Positions 1 to 4,943 are shown, numbered from the stretch's first letter. The stretch is 5,988 nt of DNA from an uncultured Clostridia bacterium (GCA_934149165.1 CAKPDY010000046.1:1-5988); one strand, 5' to 3'. The notes: generated by a model not told the origin, from the sequence alone. Numbers and translations: made by a program.

Positions 1-145
1 GAATTGTATGATAAAGAAAAAATAGTAAAAGGAACAAAAGAAATAGTAGCATTATTTGAAGAAGCAGATGGCTTATGTAGACCCATTTGAAAAAGAAGAA
101 AAGGAAAAAGAAAGAAAAATAAAAAAAAGGATTAGGACCACTTAA
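1..145 (+). pseudogene. 3' tail of an unrecognised gene, frame-broken
   Basis: The window opens inside a reading frame (frame 1, no start in view) encoding ELYDKEKIVKGTKEIVALFE and a few more residues, ending at TGA 88-90. A second frame takes over from about position 68 with MAYVDPFEKEEKEKERKIKK and stops at TAA 143-145. The two join naturally around EEADGL/MAYVDPFE, which suggests one protein whose very charged, lysine/glutamate-rich C-terminus has been put out of frame by a small indel. The stop lies inside the palindrome at 137-150. I do not recognise the family. The gene is cut by the window edge, so truncation and frameshift cannot be fully separated. It could also be two unrelated fragments. 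Confidence 0.35.
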
Positions 146-260
146 GTGGTAGCCTGAGAAAGAAATGCGGTTGGCAAACCGTTCAGTAGGGCTTAAGCCA
201 AGAAGTGCCAGTACAAAAGCCTTCTAGGCTAAGAGCAAACCACCCGTTTTACGGGTGGTT
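137..260 (+). repeat. hairpin train resembling an IS200-type 3' end (relic)
   Basis: Four inverted repeats lie in close order: the perfect 14-bp palindrome ACCACTTAAGTGGT (137-150), GGCTTAAGCC (190-199), AGCCT-TCT-AGGCT (218-230) and a 9-bp stem AACCACCCG / CGGGTGGTT with loop TTTTA (238-260). The order stem, spacer containing CAGTACAA, small stem with 3-nt loop, short A-rich spacer, GC-rich terminal stem mirrors the 3' region of the IS200-like element at 874-955. There the spacer reads TAGTATCAA and the small stem is GGCCT-TAT-AGGCC. I infer that this is the right end of a second, related element whose transposase is not in the window. The last stem could also act as a transcription terminator, but it has no T-run. 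A TnpB guide-RNA scaffold is an alternative I cannot exclude. Confidence 0.4.
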
Positions 261-281
261 ATGATTAACTTTAGAGAAAAC

Positions 282-298
282 CCCCAGCTATGCTGGGG
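282..298 (+). repeat. left-end hairpin of the IS200-type element
   Basis: Perfect 7-bp stem CCCCAGC / GCTGGGG closed by a TAT loop, lying upstream of the transposase promoter. In the IS200/IS605 family such imperfectly paired ends are recognised as single-strand hairpins by TnpA. The loop and stem core are shared with the right-end hairpin at 919-955. A copy of the right half, AGCTATGCTGGGG, recurs at 970-982. Confidence 0.65.
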
Positions 299-338
299 AA
301 AATAGAAAACTTATAGTTTTGCGCAAAGTAACAAAAAT

Positions 339-406
339 TCCCACTCAAATATGATATAATATTTAAAGTTTGGCGGCTTAAAATATTAATCATGAAAGGA
401 GTGGGA
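339..406 (+). promoter_or_regulatory. tnpA leader stem that hides the ribosome binding site in read-through RNA
   Basis: TCCCACTC (339-346) is exactly complementary to GAGTGGGA (399-406), which overlaps the Shine-Dalgarno AAAGGAG (395-401). Inside this, 351-355 pairs with 389-393, 357-364 with 381-388, and 366-368 with 377-379, leaving loop TTTGGCGG. The result is one long, slightly interrupted stem of about 24 pairs ending three bases before the ATG at 410. The upstream arms lie at or before the tnpA -10 box (355-360), so RNA started at the element's own promoter (expected start about 367) lacks them. RNA entering from outside contains them and would be poorly translated. IS200 is known to block translation from impinging transcripts in this way. 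Its use here is inferred from the sequence. Confidence 0.6.
352..360 (+). promoter_or_regulatory. extended -10 promoter of tnpA
   Basis: TGA-TATAAT (352-360) is a perfect -10 box with an upstream TG dinucleotide. No good -35 hexamer lies 16-18 bases upstream, which an extended -10 can compensate. Transcription would start near 367, about 43 bases before the tnpA ATG. Confidence 0.5.
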
Positions 407-409
407 CGT

Positions 410-834
410 ATGAAAAGTCCATACACAGATAGTTTAGCACACACAACTTGGGAATGCAAGTACCATATTGTGTTTGCTCCAAAATTTAGAAGAAAAGAAA
501 TATACGGAAAATTAAAACAAGATATAGGAGTAATATTGAGGGAATTATGTAGAAGGAAAGATGTTGAAATAATTAATGTAGAAACATGTCCAGGCCATGT
601 ACATATGTATGTAAGTATTCCACCGAAAATGAGTATTTCATCATTCATGGGATATTTGAAAGGCATGCAAATTTGAAATATAAATATGGGAACAGATCAT
701 TTTGGTGTAGAGGATATTATTGTAAGTACGGTAGGAAATAACAAGGAAGCCGTATACAGATATGTAGAGAATCAATTGAAAGAAGAGAGCAATTGACAAT
801 CAAAGAATATAAAGACCCTTTTAAAGGGTTGTAA
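410..834 (+). pseudogene. tnpA: IS200-type transposase TnpA (HUH tyrosine transposase), three frame breaks
   Basis: Starts at ATG 410, eight bases after AAAGGAG; an upstream in-frame ATG at 392 precedes the Shine-Dalgarno site and is unlikely. The reading matches IS200 TnpA throughout: the SLAHTTWECKYHIVFAPKFR opening, the metal-binding HUH motif as GHVHM with histidine codons at 596-598 and 602-604, and IPPKMSISSFMGYLKG. After GYLKG about nine residues are missing and the frame changes near 664, resuming with HANLKYKYGNRSFWCRGYY. An extra T near 721 shifts it again into VSTVGNNKEAVYRYVENQ, which holds the probable catalytic tyrosine (codon 761-763) in a YxxxQ helix. A third shift near 794 leads to TIKEYKDPFKGL and TAA at 832-834. 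Only the first 89 or so residues are translatable in frame, so the nuclease active site is split. The enzyme cannot be functional without several corrections. Confidence 0.85.
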
Positions 835-873
835 GTAATAAAAACACAAGCAAAAGTGGCGTAAGCTGTCAAA

Positions 874-955
874 CTGAGACGCTTTAGCGTCAGCTAGTAT
901 CAAGGCCTTATAGGCCGATATGAAAATCCCCCAGTTATACTGGGGGATTTTCATA
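874..955 (+). repeat. 3' hairpin train and right-end hairpin of the IS200-type element
   Basis: Downstream of tnpA three stems follow one another: GACGC-TTTA-GCGTC (878-891, flanked by CTGA/AG), GGCCT-TAT-AGGCC (904-916), and a perfect 17-bp stem with loop TAT (919-935 with 939-955, core CCCCCAGT / ACTGGGGG). The last is the presumed right-end recognition hairpin. With its AAAA/TTTT flanks it is also likely to stop transcription in both directions. The untranslated stretch 835-918 shows no further ORF. The same arrangement appears at 190-260. Confidence 0.6.
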
Positions 956-968
956 AGTTGTTGACATT

Positions 969-987
969 GAGCTATGCTGGGGGATAT
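969..987 (+). repeat. partial copy of the IS200-type end hairpin
   Basis: GAGCTATGCTGGGGGATAT matches the right half of the right-end hairpin (932-950) at 16 of 19 positions. It shares AGCTATGCTGGGG exactly with the left-end hairpin (286-298). The matching left arm is missing. It sits between an 8-bp inverted repeat, TTGACATT (961-968) and AATGTCAA (992-999). The rest of 1000-1050 shows nothing recognisable. Confidence 0.45.
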
Positions 988-1051
988 TTATAATGTCAAT
1001 ATAAAAATGTACAAAGTTATTTATTCTCTACTCGATTATACAGAGGTTTTC

Positions 1052-1082
1052 AAAGACGCACAATCCATTAGGGTGTGTCTTT
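1052..1082. terminator. possible terminator hairpin between the IS and the GH144-like gene
   Basis: AAAGACGCAC (1052-1061) pairs with GTGTGTCTTT (1073-1082) over ten positions, with one G-U pair as plus-strand RNA and one A-C mismatch as minus-strand RNA. The loop is 11 nt. It lies about 40 bases beyond the stop of the minus-strand hydrolase gene, where a terminator is expected, but neither strand has a strong T-run after the stem. It may serve either direction or be an unrelated repeat. Confidence 0.35.
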
Positions 1083-1120
1083 CATCTAATATTAAATGCA
1101 TTATATTCAGAAACTTTTTA

Positions 1121-2365
1121 TTAATTTGATATTTTAGTGGTCATATAATTATTACTTACAAAGCCTAATTTTTCTAGACCATTTTTCACATATTTATTAT
1201 TCATAAAATATTTCCATATAGTACCATTTAAGTAGTTCTCAATCATTAAAATTTCTATTCCTTTATCAATTCCGATATATTCTTTTGAAAACCAAGGTTT
1301 AATTCCTTCTAAATTATACCCATCTTTAAATCCGTATTTTCCCCATAATTTAGGAAATTTATTATAATAATATTCCATCGCTGCAATACTTTCTTTTGGA
1401 GTAAATACTATTGAGCCTATAGCACCACAAGGGGTTATAGTTCCGTCGTTTTCTTTGTTCAAATTTACATCACAAGGTTCAGCTCCAAATCCACAATACC
1501 CTTTTGGTCCAAGACAAGCTGTTAATCCCCATGAATTTTCTCCATAGGTTTTGTATTTTTTTTGGTTATCTATGCAATATTGCCTATTTGCTTTTGTAGC
1601 TTTTATTGAATTTTCGAACCAATCTATTCCATCTGAATCTCTCAAATCCATAAAGTTTATCCACGCGTGAGAATATTGATATGTAAATAAAGAACCAAAA
1701 TATGTATATATTATATCATTTATATTTTTATAGCTTGCTCGCTTTCTTCCAAAATTATAATATGTACTTTTATCTACTGGAAATGTTGGAGAACTTACAC
1801 TTAAAACATATATCATCAGTTGTTCAGCATACAAATCCCAATGACCCCAAAATCCACTTTCTGGTTTGTATCCCATATAGAAATAATTTGTACCTTTGTT
1901 TCTATACCATTCCCAATTTATTTTCTTATATAAGATTTTCGCTTTCTCTTTTACTTGTCCTCCAAAATATTCACCTGCTGTTATTGCTCCACATATAAAT
2001 ATGGCTGTATCTATTATTGAAATTTCACAATTCCACTCTCTTTTGCCTGTTTGCATATTTATAAAGTGATAATAAAAACCATTATTACTTTCTATATTAT
2101 TTATAAATGTATAAAGAGTTCTATTTGCTCTATCATATGCTTTTTTATAATTAATCCATTTATGTTCTATACCGATTATTAATGCTGCCAATCCATATCC
2201 TACAGAAGCAATGCTTGATATATTGTTTGCTAATATTGTTTTATCCCTTATCAAGCCATAGCCAATGCTTTTCTTATTATTGTTAAATTCTTTTATAAAG
2301 AATTTGTAACTTTTTCTAAGTTCTTTCATAATAAGTTTCTTTCCATAACATTTAATTAATCTCAA
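1121..2365 (-). CDS. GH144-like glycoside hydrolase (PF10091 glucoamylase-like domain)
   Basis: Predicted alpha/alpha-barrel glycoside hydrolase of the PF10091 group, whose characterised GH144 members are endo-beta-1,2-glucanases. The same fold also forms the cyclising domain of cyclic beta-1,2-glucan synthases, so the substrate is probably a beta-1,2-glucan but is not proven. Numbered from a GTG at 2374 (417 residues), family-like blocks run SIASVGYGLAAL (54-65), GKREWNCEISIIDTA (110-124), FTYQYSHAWINF (230-241), DSDGIDWFEN (247-256), WGLTA (282-286), GTITPCGAIGS (311-321) and YIGIDKGIEILMIENY (366-381). Conserved acidic residues such as E117 and D122 are present, so the enzyme looks intact and of normal length. 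I prefer TTG 2365 as start: AGGAGG (2379-2374) precedes it by eight bases, whereas the GTG overlaps that site. ATG 2329 is a further option. No signal peptide or membrane segment is visible, suggesting cytoplasmic action on imported oligosaccharides. No transporter or phosphorylase partner adjoins it. Confidence 0.85.
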   Translation of the reverse strand: MRLIKCYGKKLIMKELRKSYKFFIKEFNNNKKSIGYGLIRDKTILANNISSIASVGYGLAALIIGIEHKWINYKKAYDRANRTLYTFINNIESNNGFYYHFINMQTGKREWNCEISIIDTAIFICGAITAGEYFGGQVKEKAKILYKKINWEWYRNKGTNYFYMGYKPESGFWGHWDLYAEQLMIYVLSVSSPTFPVDKSTYYNFGRKRASYKNINDIIYTYFGSLFTYQYSHAWINFMDLRDSDGIDWFENSIKATKANRQYCIDNQKKYKTYGENSWGLTACLGPKGYCGFGAEPCDVNLNKENDGTITPCGAIGSIVFTPKESIAAMEYYYNKFPKLWGKYGFKDGYNLEGIKPWFSKEYIGIDKGIEILMIENYLNGTIWKYFMNNKYVKNGLEKLGFVSNNYMTTKISN

Positions 2366-2387
2366 AAATATCACCTCCTATATTAAT

Positions 2388-2416
2388 ATTGTATAATTTT
2401 GTATAAAAATAATCAA
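2388..2416 (-). promoter_or_regulatory. weak candidate promoter for the GH144-like gene
   Basis: On the minus strand TTGATT (2416-2411) and TACAAT (2393-2388) are separated by 17 bases. Transcription would start near 2381, leaving only a very short leader before the Shine-Dalgarno at 2379-2374. The region is so AT-rich that such matches arise easily, so the real promoter may lie further upstream. Confidence 0.3.
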
Positions 2417-2542
2417 TGGATATTTTTGGTAACATCTTTGCTTATAAAATTTCTACAGCAATAGTTATATATTGCAGATTTATTAAATCTAACTTAAAAA
2501 ATATATAGAAGATATACATAATATTTTACTTCTAATAAAAGA

Positions 2543-2577
2543 ATGTTTTGCTTATGCAAATAAAATTAGCAAAACAT
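2543..2577. repeat. 10-bp inverted repeat in the intergenic region
   Basis: ATGTTTTGCT (2543-2552) and AGCAAAACAT (2568-2577) are perfect inverted copies separated by 15 bases. The repeat lies between the divergent hydrolase gene and the small ORF at 2600. It could be an operator or a hairpin, but there is no T-run to make it a terminator. The remainder of 2417-2599 shows no recognisable feature. Confidence 0.4.
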
Positions 2578-2599
2578 ACAAAGTCATATTTTAAAAGAA

Positions 2600-2818
2600 A
2601 TGGAAGTGAAAAAATCGAATTTTTATATTGAAACATTATATGTAAAATTGGTAATTCTTACAAAAGTAGACATAATATGCCATGAAGAATATGACGAAGA
2701 AACTACAAAAAAATTTATAATTACATATTTTACATATTGTGATATTTTTATCGAAACAGAAAATATTAAACCAGATATAAGAAGTAAATTAGTAGAAGTA
2801 TTGGAAAAAGTATTTTAA
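2600..2818 (+). CDS. small hypothetical ORF, possibly a gene remnant
   Basis: A 72-residue reading frame with mixed acidic, lysine and aromatic content (contains HEEYDEETTKKF and ends SKLVEVLEKVF). I recognise no family, membrane segment or motif. The ATG at 2600 has only a poor upstream AAAAGA in place of a Shine-Dalgarno, and the frame opens just 30 bases earlier after a TAG, so it may be the 3' end of a lost gene. It ends 15 bases before the extended -10 of the toxin-antitoxin operon. Its composition is protein-like rather than random, but in AT-rich DNA an ORF of this size can occur by chance. Confidence 0.35.
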   Translation: MEVKKSNFYIETLYVKLVILTKVDIICHEEYDEETTKKFIITYFTYCDIFIETENIKPDIRSKLVEVLEKVF

Positions 2819-2832
2819 AAAAGTGAAATTTA

Positions 2833-2848
2833 TGTTATACTATTAGTA
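2833..2848 (+). promoter_or_regulatory. promoter and possible operator of the toxin-antitoxin operon
   Basis: TGT-TATACT (2833-2841) is an extended -10 box with no good -35. The odd palindrome TACTATTAGTA (2838-2848) overlaps the -10, where an autoregulating antitoxin would be expected to bind. The antitoxin's Shine-Dalgarno follows at 2862-2866. Confidence 0.45.
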
Positions 2849-2875
2849 AATATAGGCAAAGAGAGGTGTATGAAT

Positions 2876-3118
2876 ATGCAACAATTAAAAGATGTTCAAT
2901 CAGTAATCGAAGCAGCATTAAATAAATATGGAGATATTGTATTAAGTAAGAGTGAGGGAAATAATGTATTTGTTATGAGTATAGAAGAATACAGAAAAAA
3001 AATATTAGATGAAGAAATAGACAGAAAAATTATGGAATCTGAAGAAGATTATAACAATGGCAGAGTGAAAGATGCTGAAGAAGTTTTTAAGGAGTGGGAA
3101 GAACAATATGGAATATAA
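2876..3118 (+). CDS. Phd/YefM-type antitoxin
   Basis: Antitoxin of a type II toxin-antitoxin pair. It binds and neutralises the toxin encoded just downstream and usually represses its own promoter. The protein (80 residues from ATG 2876) has the family's N-terminal DNA-binding layout: a short helix (QLKDVQSVIEAALNKYGD), then strand and turn IVLSKSEGNNVFVM, then SIEEYRKK, the common ISLEEY-like motif. The highly acidic C-terminal helix (ESEEDYNNGRVKDAEEVFKE, residues about 54-73) is the probable toxin-wrapping region. ATG 2876 is nine bases after AGAGG (2862-2866). An in-frame ATG at 2870 is only three bases after that site and is less likely. The stop overlaps the toxin start by 11 bases, which implies coupled translation. 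The exact subfamily is uncertain. Confidence 0.75.
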   Translation: MQQLKDVQSVIEAALNKYGDIVLSKSEGNNVFVMSIEEYRKKILDEEIDRKIMESEEDYNNGRVKDAEEVFKEWEEQYGI

Positions 3119-3422
3119 GGTTGTAATTTCTGAAACATGTTTAGAGGAAATTGAAGATATTTGCAAGTATATTGAAACCAAACTAAAGGCAGAAAAAGCA
3201 TCTAATGGACTAAGAATTAAAATAAGAGATAATATAAGAAATTTAAAACATTCACCAGAAAGATTTGCTACAGTAGGAAAGAGGGATAGAAAAAACAGAG
3301 AATATAGAAAAATTATTATTGGAAATTATGTAATACTATACACAATAATTGAAGAAGATAAAGCTGTTTTGGTATCACATATGTACTATACAGGAAAAGA
3401 TTACATGAACAGTATAATTTAA
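3108..3422 (+). CDS. RelE/ParE-superfamily toxin
   Basis: Toxin partner of the preceding antitoxin, 104 residues, the usual length. In this superfamily RelE-type members cut mRNA in the ribosome and ParE-type members poison gyrase; the sequence alone does not decide which. Family features are the N-terminal YKVVISETCLEEIEDICKYI strand-helix, a basic middle, LKHSPERFATVGKRDRKNRE, and the terminal strands YRKIIIGNYVILYTI and KAVLVSHMYYTGKDY, the typical YR-x-Y-x-I/LY and final-strand pattern. ATG 3108 overlaps the antitoxin stop by 11 bases and has GGGAAG six bases upstream. A longer reading from 3072 lies wholly within the antitoxin gene and is not favoured. A T-rich terminator follows at 3471. 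No lesion is visible, so the pair appears functional. Confidence 0.8.
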   Translation: MEYKVVISETCLEEIEDICKYIETKLKAEKASNGLRIKIRDNIRNLKHSPERFATVGKRDRKNREYRKIIIGNYVILYTIIEEDKAVLVSHMYYTGKDYMNSII

Positions 3423-3470
3423 CTATTATACATAAATGTGACTATTGAAATAATATCTAACATTATAAAA

Positions 3471-3499
3471 AGGTTGATAAATAAATCAGCTTCTTTTTT
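3471..3499 (+). terminator. rho-independent terminator of the toxin-antitoxin operon
   Basis: AGGTTGAT (3471-3478) pairs with ATCAGCTT (3485-3492), eight pairs including two G-U, with loop AAATAA. It is followed by C and six T (3494-3499). It lies 48 bases after the toxin stop. Confidence 0.75.
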
Positions 3500-3519
3500 G
3501 TACCTCGAAAACGGAAGGA

Positions 3520-3989
3520 AGTGAAAAAGATTTCAGAAAATATGAAGCAATAAATTATCTTGATAAACTATAAGTTGGAAATTATTTAACAGTAAATAAT
3601 CCGCGTATAAGAGATGAACAAAACACCAGTTACTGCAATGTATTTAGGAAAAGATAAAATATCATGTATAACCTATCCAGTATGGGAATTATTTATGTAT
3701 GAGCTTGTAGGAATGCTTATGTAGTATTTAATCGTTTTAAAGACATTGACAATGAATTATTTTAGAAATTTATATCAGATAGTTTTGATAATATTACAAA
3801 TTTACATTCTTCTAAAAATTATGAAGAAAAAACTTAATAATGAGAAAACTATAAAACAATAAATAAACATAAAGAGTTGACACCACGAGAGTTATGGATT
3901 AAATCTGTAAAGATTATAACAATTTTAATGCTGATGTATTACATAAAAATGAAGATACAGTAGTGAATGACTATAAGGCAAGATGATAC
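3520..3989 (+). pseudogene. decayed unrecognised gene with multiple stops and frame shifts
   Basis: No open frame longer than about 50 codons exists here, yet protein-like segments follow one another on the plus strand. Frame 1 reads SEKDFRKYEAINYLDKL, a TAA at 3571, then VGNYLTVNNPRIRDEQN. Frame 2 continues at about 3623 with TPVTAMYLGKDK, and the frame is then unclear. From 3721 frame 1 resumes with VVFNRFKDIDNELF, a TAG at 3763, then KFISDSFDNITNLHSSKNYE and three consecutive stops at 3835-3843. It resumes again with NKHKELTPRELWIKSVK, then shifts at about 3912 into DYNNFNADVLHKNEDTVVND, ending at TGA 3987-3989. I cannot name the family. The succession of compatible fragments argues for one or two old genes in advanced decay rather than a regulatory region. 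The upstream limit is uncertain and may have been cut by the arrival of the toxin-antitoxin terminator. Confidence 0.45.
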
Positions 3990-4033
3990 TTTTGAGAATA
4001 TTAAATAAAACAATATAGAAAGGTTGATTGAAA

Positions 4034-4543
4034 ATGGAAAAAAGAGATTTATATGATGAAAATAAACAACTAACAGGAGAAACGATTTATAAAGGTCAAG
4101 AAGTTCCAAAAGGAAGATATTATATTACAGTTATAGTTTGGATTCAAAATGAAAAAAAGGAATTTTTAATACAAAAAAGAGTATTAAAAAAAGATGGGAA
4201 ATGGTCAACAACTGGAGGACATCCAGTTAGTGGAGAAACAAGTAAACAAGGTATTTTTACAGAAATAAAAGAAGAGTTAGGTCTTAATTTGGAAAGTAAA
4301 GAAATTATATTATTTAAAACCATAAAAACAGAAGATGATTTTGTGGATTTATATTATTTAAAAGCAAATATTGATATTAATGATGTAATAATGCAGAAAG
4401 AAGAAGTTGCAGATGTGAAATGGGCGACAATAGAAGAAATTAGAACATTAATTAAATCTAAGGAGTTTTCAGATAGTCATGCAAAATTTTTTGAGTATTG
4501 TATTGTAACGGAAAAGAAAAAGATCTTCAAATTAAAGGATTAG
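4034..4543 (+). CDS. NUDIX hydrolase (isopentenyl-diphosphate-isomerase-like subgroup)
   Basis: Hydrolyses a nucleoside-diphosphate-X or related diphosphate substrate; the exact substrate cannot be read from sequence. Numbered from TTG 4028, the opening RDLYDENKQLTGETIYKGQEVPKGRYYITVIVWI resembles the NUDIX proteins related to type 1 IPP isomerase (DLYDENG...TG pattern). The NUDIX box GX5EX7REUXEEXGU is at residues 64-86 as GHPVSGETSKQGIFTEIKEELGL: G64, E70, E79, E82, E83 and G85 are kept, but the usual arginine is T78. ATG 4034 lies ten bases after AGAAAGG (4017-4023). TTG 4028, four bases after it, is the alternative. The conserved fold ends near DSHAKFFEYCI, and the final residues TEKKKIFKLKD are an out-of-frame reading of the adjacent coiled-coil gene, so the native C-terminus may have been replaced. 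No promoter is evident. Confidence 0.8.
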   Translation: MEKRDLYDENKQLTGETIYKGQEVPKGRYYITVIVWIQNEKKEFLIQKRVLKKDGKWSTTGGHPVSGETSKQGIFTEIKEELGLNLESKEIILFKTIKTEDDFVDLYYLKANIDINDVIMQKEEVADVKWATIEEIRTLIKSKEFSDSHAKFFEYCIVTEKKKIFKLKD

Positions 4544-4864
4544 AAAGTGAAAAAAATGAAATATTAAATCAAACAGAAGAAAAAAATAATTGTATTACAA
4601 GTCAGAATGAACAAATTAAAAACTTATTAAATGAAAAACAAGATTTAGAGAATCAACTTTCTAATATTAATGAAAAGTATAATAGTATACATATTGAAAA
4701 TGTTGAATTAAAAAAAACAGGTTAATGTATTACAAAAAATGTTGTCAAAAACATTAGACTTTTGTAATACTGTAAGAAATAGTAGATTTGGCAAGTTTTT
4801 CTTCAGAAAACAAATAAAAGAATTACCAGCACCAGATGATGATAAAAGTGAAAGAGAAATTTAA
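4498..4864 (+). pseudogene. headless coiled-coil C-terminus, possibly of a mobilisation relaxase
   Basis: From about 4498 (preceding in-frame stop at 4492) frame 1 encodes a long heptad-like coiled coil: EKDLQIKGLESEKNEILNQT, then NEQIKNLLNEKQDLENQLSN and INEKYNSIHIENVELKK. It stops at TAA 4723-4725. With one A fewer in the seven-A run at 4711-4717 the frame continues as QVNVLQKMLSKTLDFCNTVR, NSRFGKFFFRKQIKELPAPD and DDKSEREI, ending at TAA 4862-4864. No start or ribosome binding site is present and the N-terminus is gone, its place taken by the NUDIX gene. A coiled coil followed by a basic GKFFF-type tail recalls C-termini of Pre/MobV-like plasmid mobilisation proteins, but this is only a resemblance from memory; the catalytic domain is absent. 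Confidence 0.55.
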
Positions 4865-4943
4865 ATAAATGTACATAATCATAATTGCATTTAGAATAAT
4901 AATGTTAGTGAATAATAATCAATTTAGCGATGGAGGTAAAGAT

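Larger units (their letters stand above)
270..956 (+). mobile_element. IS200/IS605-family insertion sequence, transposase inactivated
   Basis: A single IS200-type transposase reading frame is flanked by hairpins, as expected for this family, which has subterminal hairpins rather than terminal inverted repeats. On the left, CCCCAGC-TAT-GCTGGGG occupies 282-298. On the right, a perfect 17-bp stem with a TAT loop occupies 919-955, and its core (CCCCCAGT-TAT-ACTGGGGG) resembles the left hairpin. The span of about 0.7 kb matches the usual size of tnpA-only elements. Exact ends are not defined here, because IS200 elements make no target duplication and cleavage sites lie some bases outside the hairpins. 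Since tnpA is broken, the copy could move only with transposase supplied in trans. Confidence 0.75.

Noticed and set aside
137..260. CRISPR-like or tRNA-like array
   Set aside because: The hairpins differ in sequence and spacing, with no repeated direct unit and no cloverleaf; an IS 3' end fits better.
271..666. Minus-strand reading frame of 131 codons opposite tnpA
   Set aside because: It is the reverse shadow of a transposase reading with clear IS200 homology and has no ribosome binding site.
772..954. Minus-strand 60-codon frame over the IS right end
   Set aside because: Overlaps the end of tnpA and the IS hairpins; no start signal or recognisable protein.
1702..1998. Plus-strand reading frame inside the hydrolase gene
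   Set aside because: Lies wholly antisense to the well-supported GH144-like gene, and its hydrophobic, Tyr/Leu-rich product is typical of antisense AT-rich coding DNA.
3992..4019. TTGAGA and TATAGA, 16 bases apart, as a NUDIX promoter
   Set aside because: The -10 would overlap the gene's own Shine-Dalgarno (4017-4023), so transcription would begin too late to include it.
4869..4943. Hydrophobic N-terminal extension (MYIIIIAFRIIML) of the hydrolase remnant as a signal peptide
   Set aside because: The family needs Cys as the second residue of the mature protein, and ATG 4944 has an ideal GGAGG site; the upstream codons are leader DNA.
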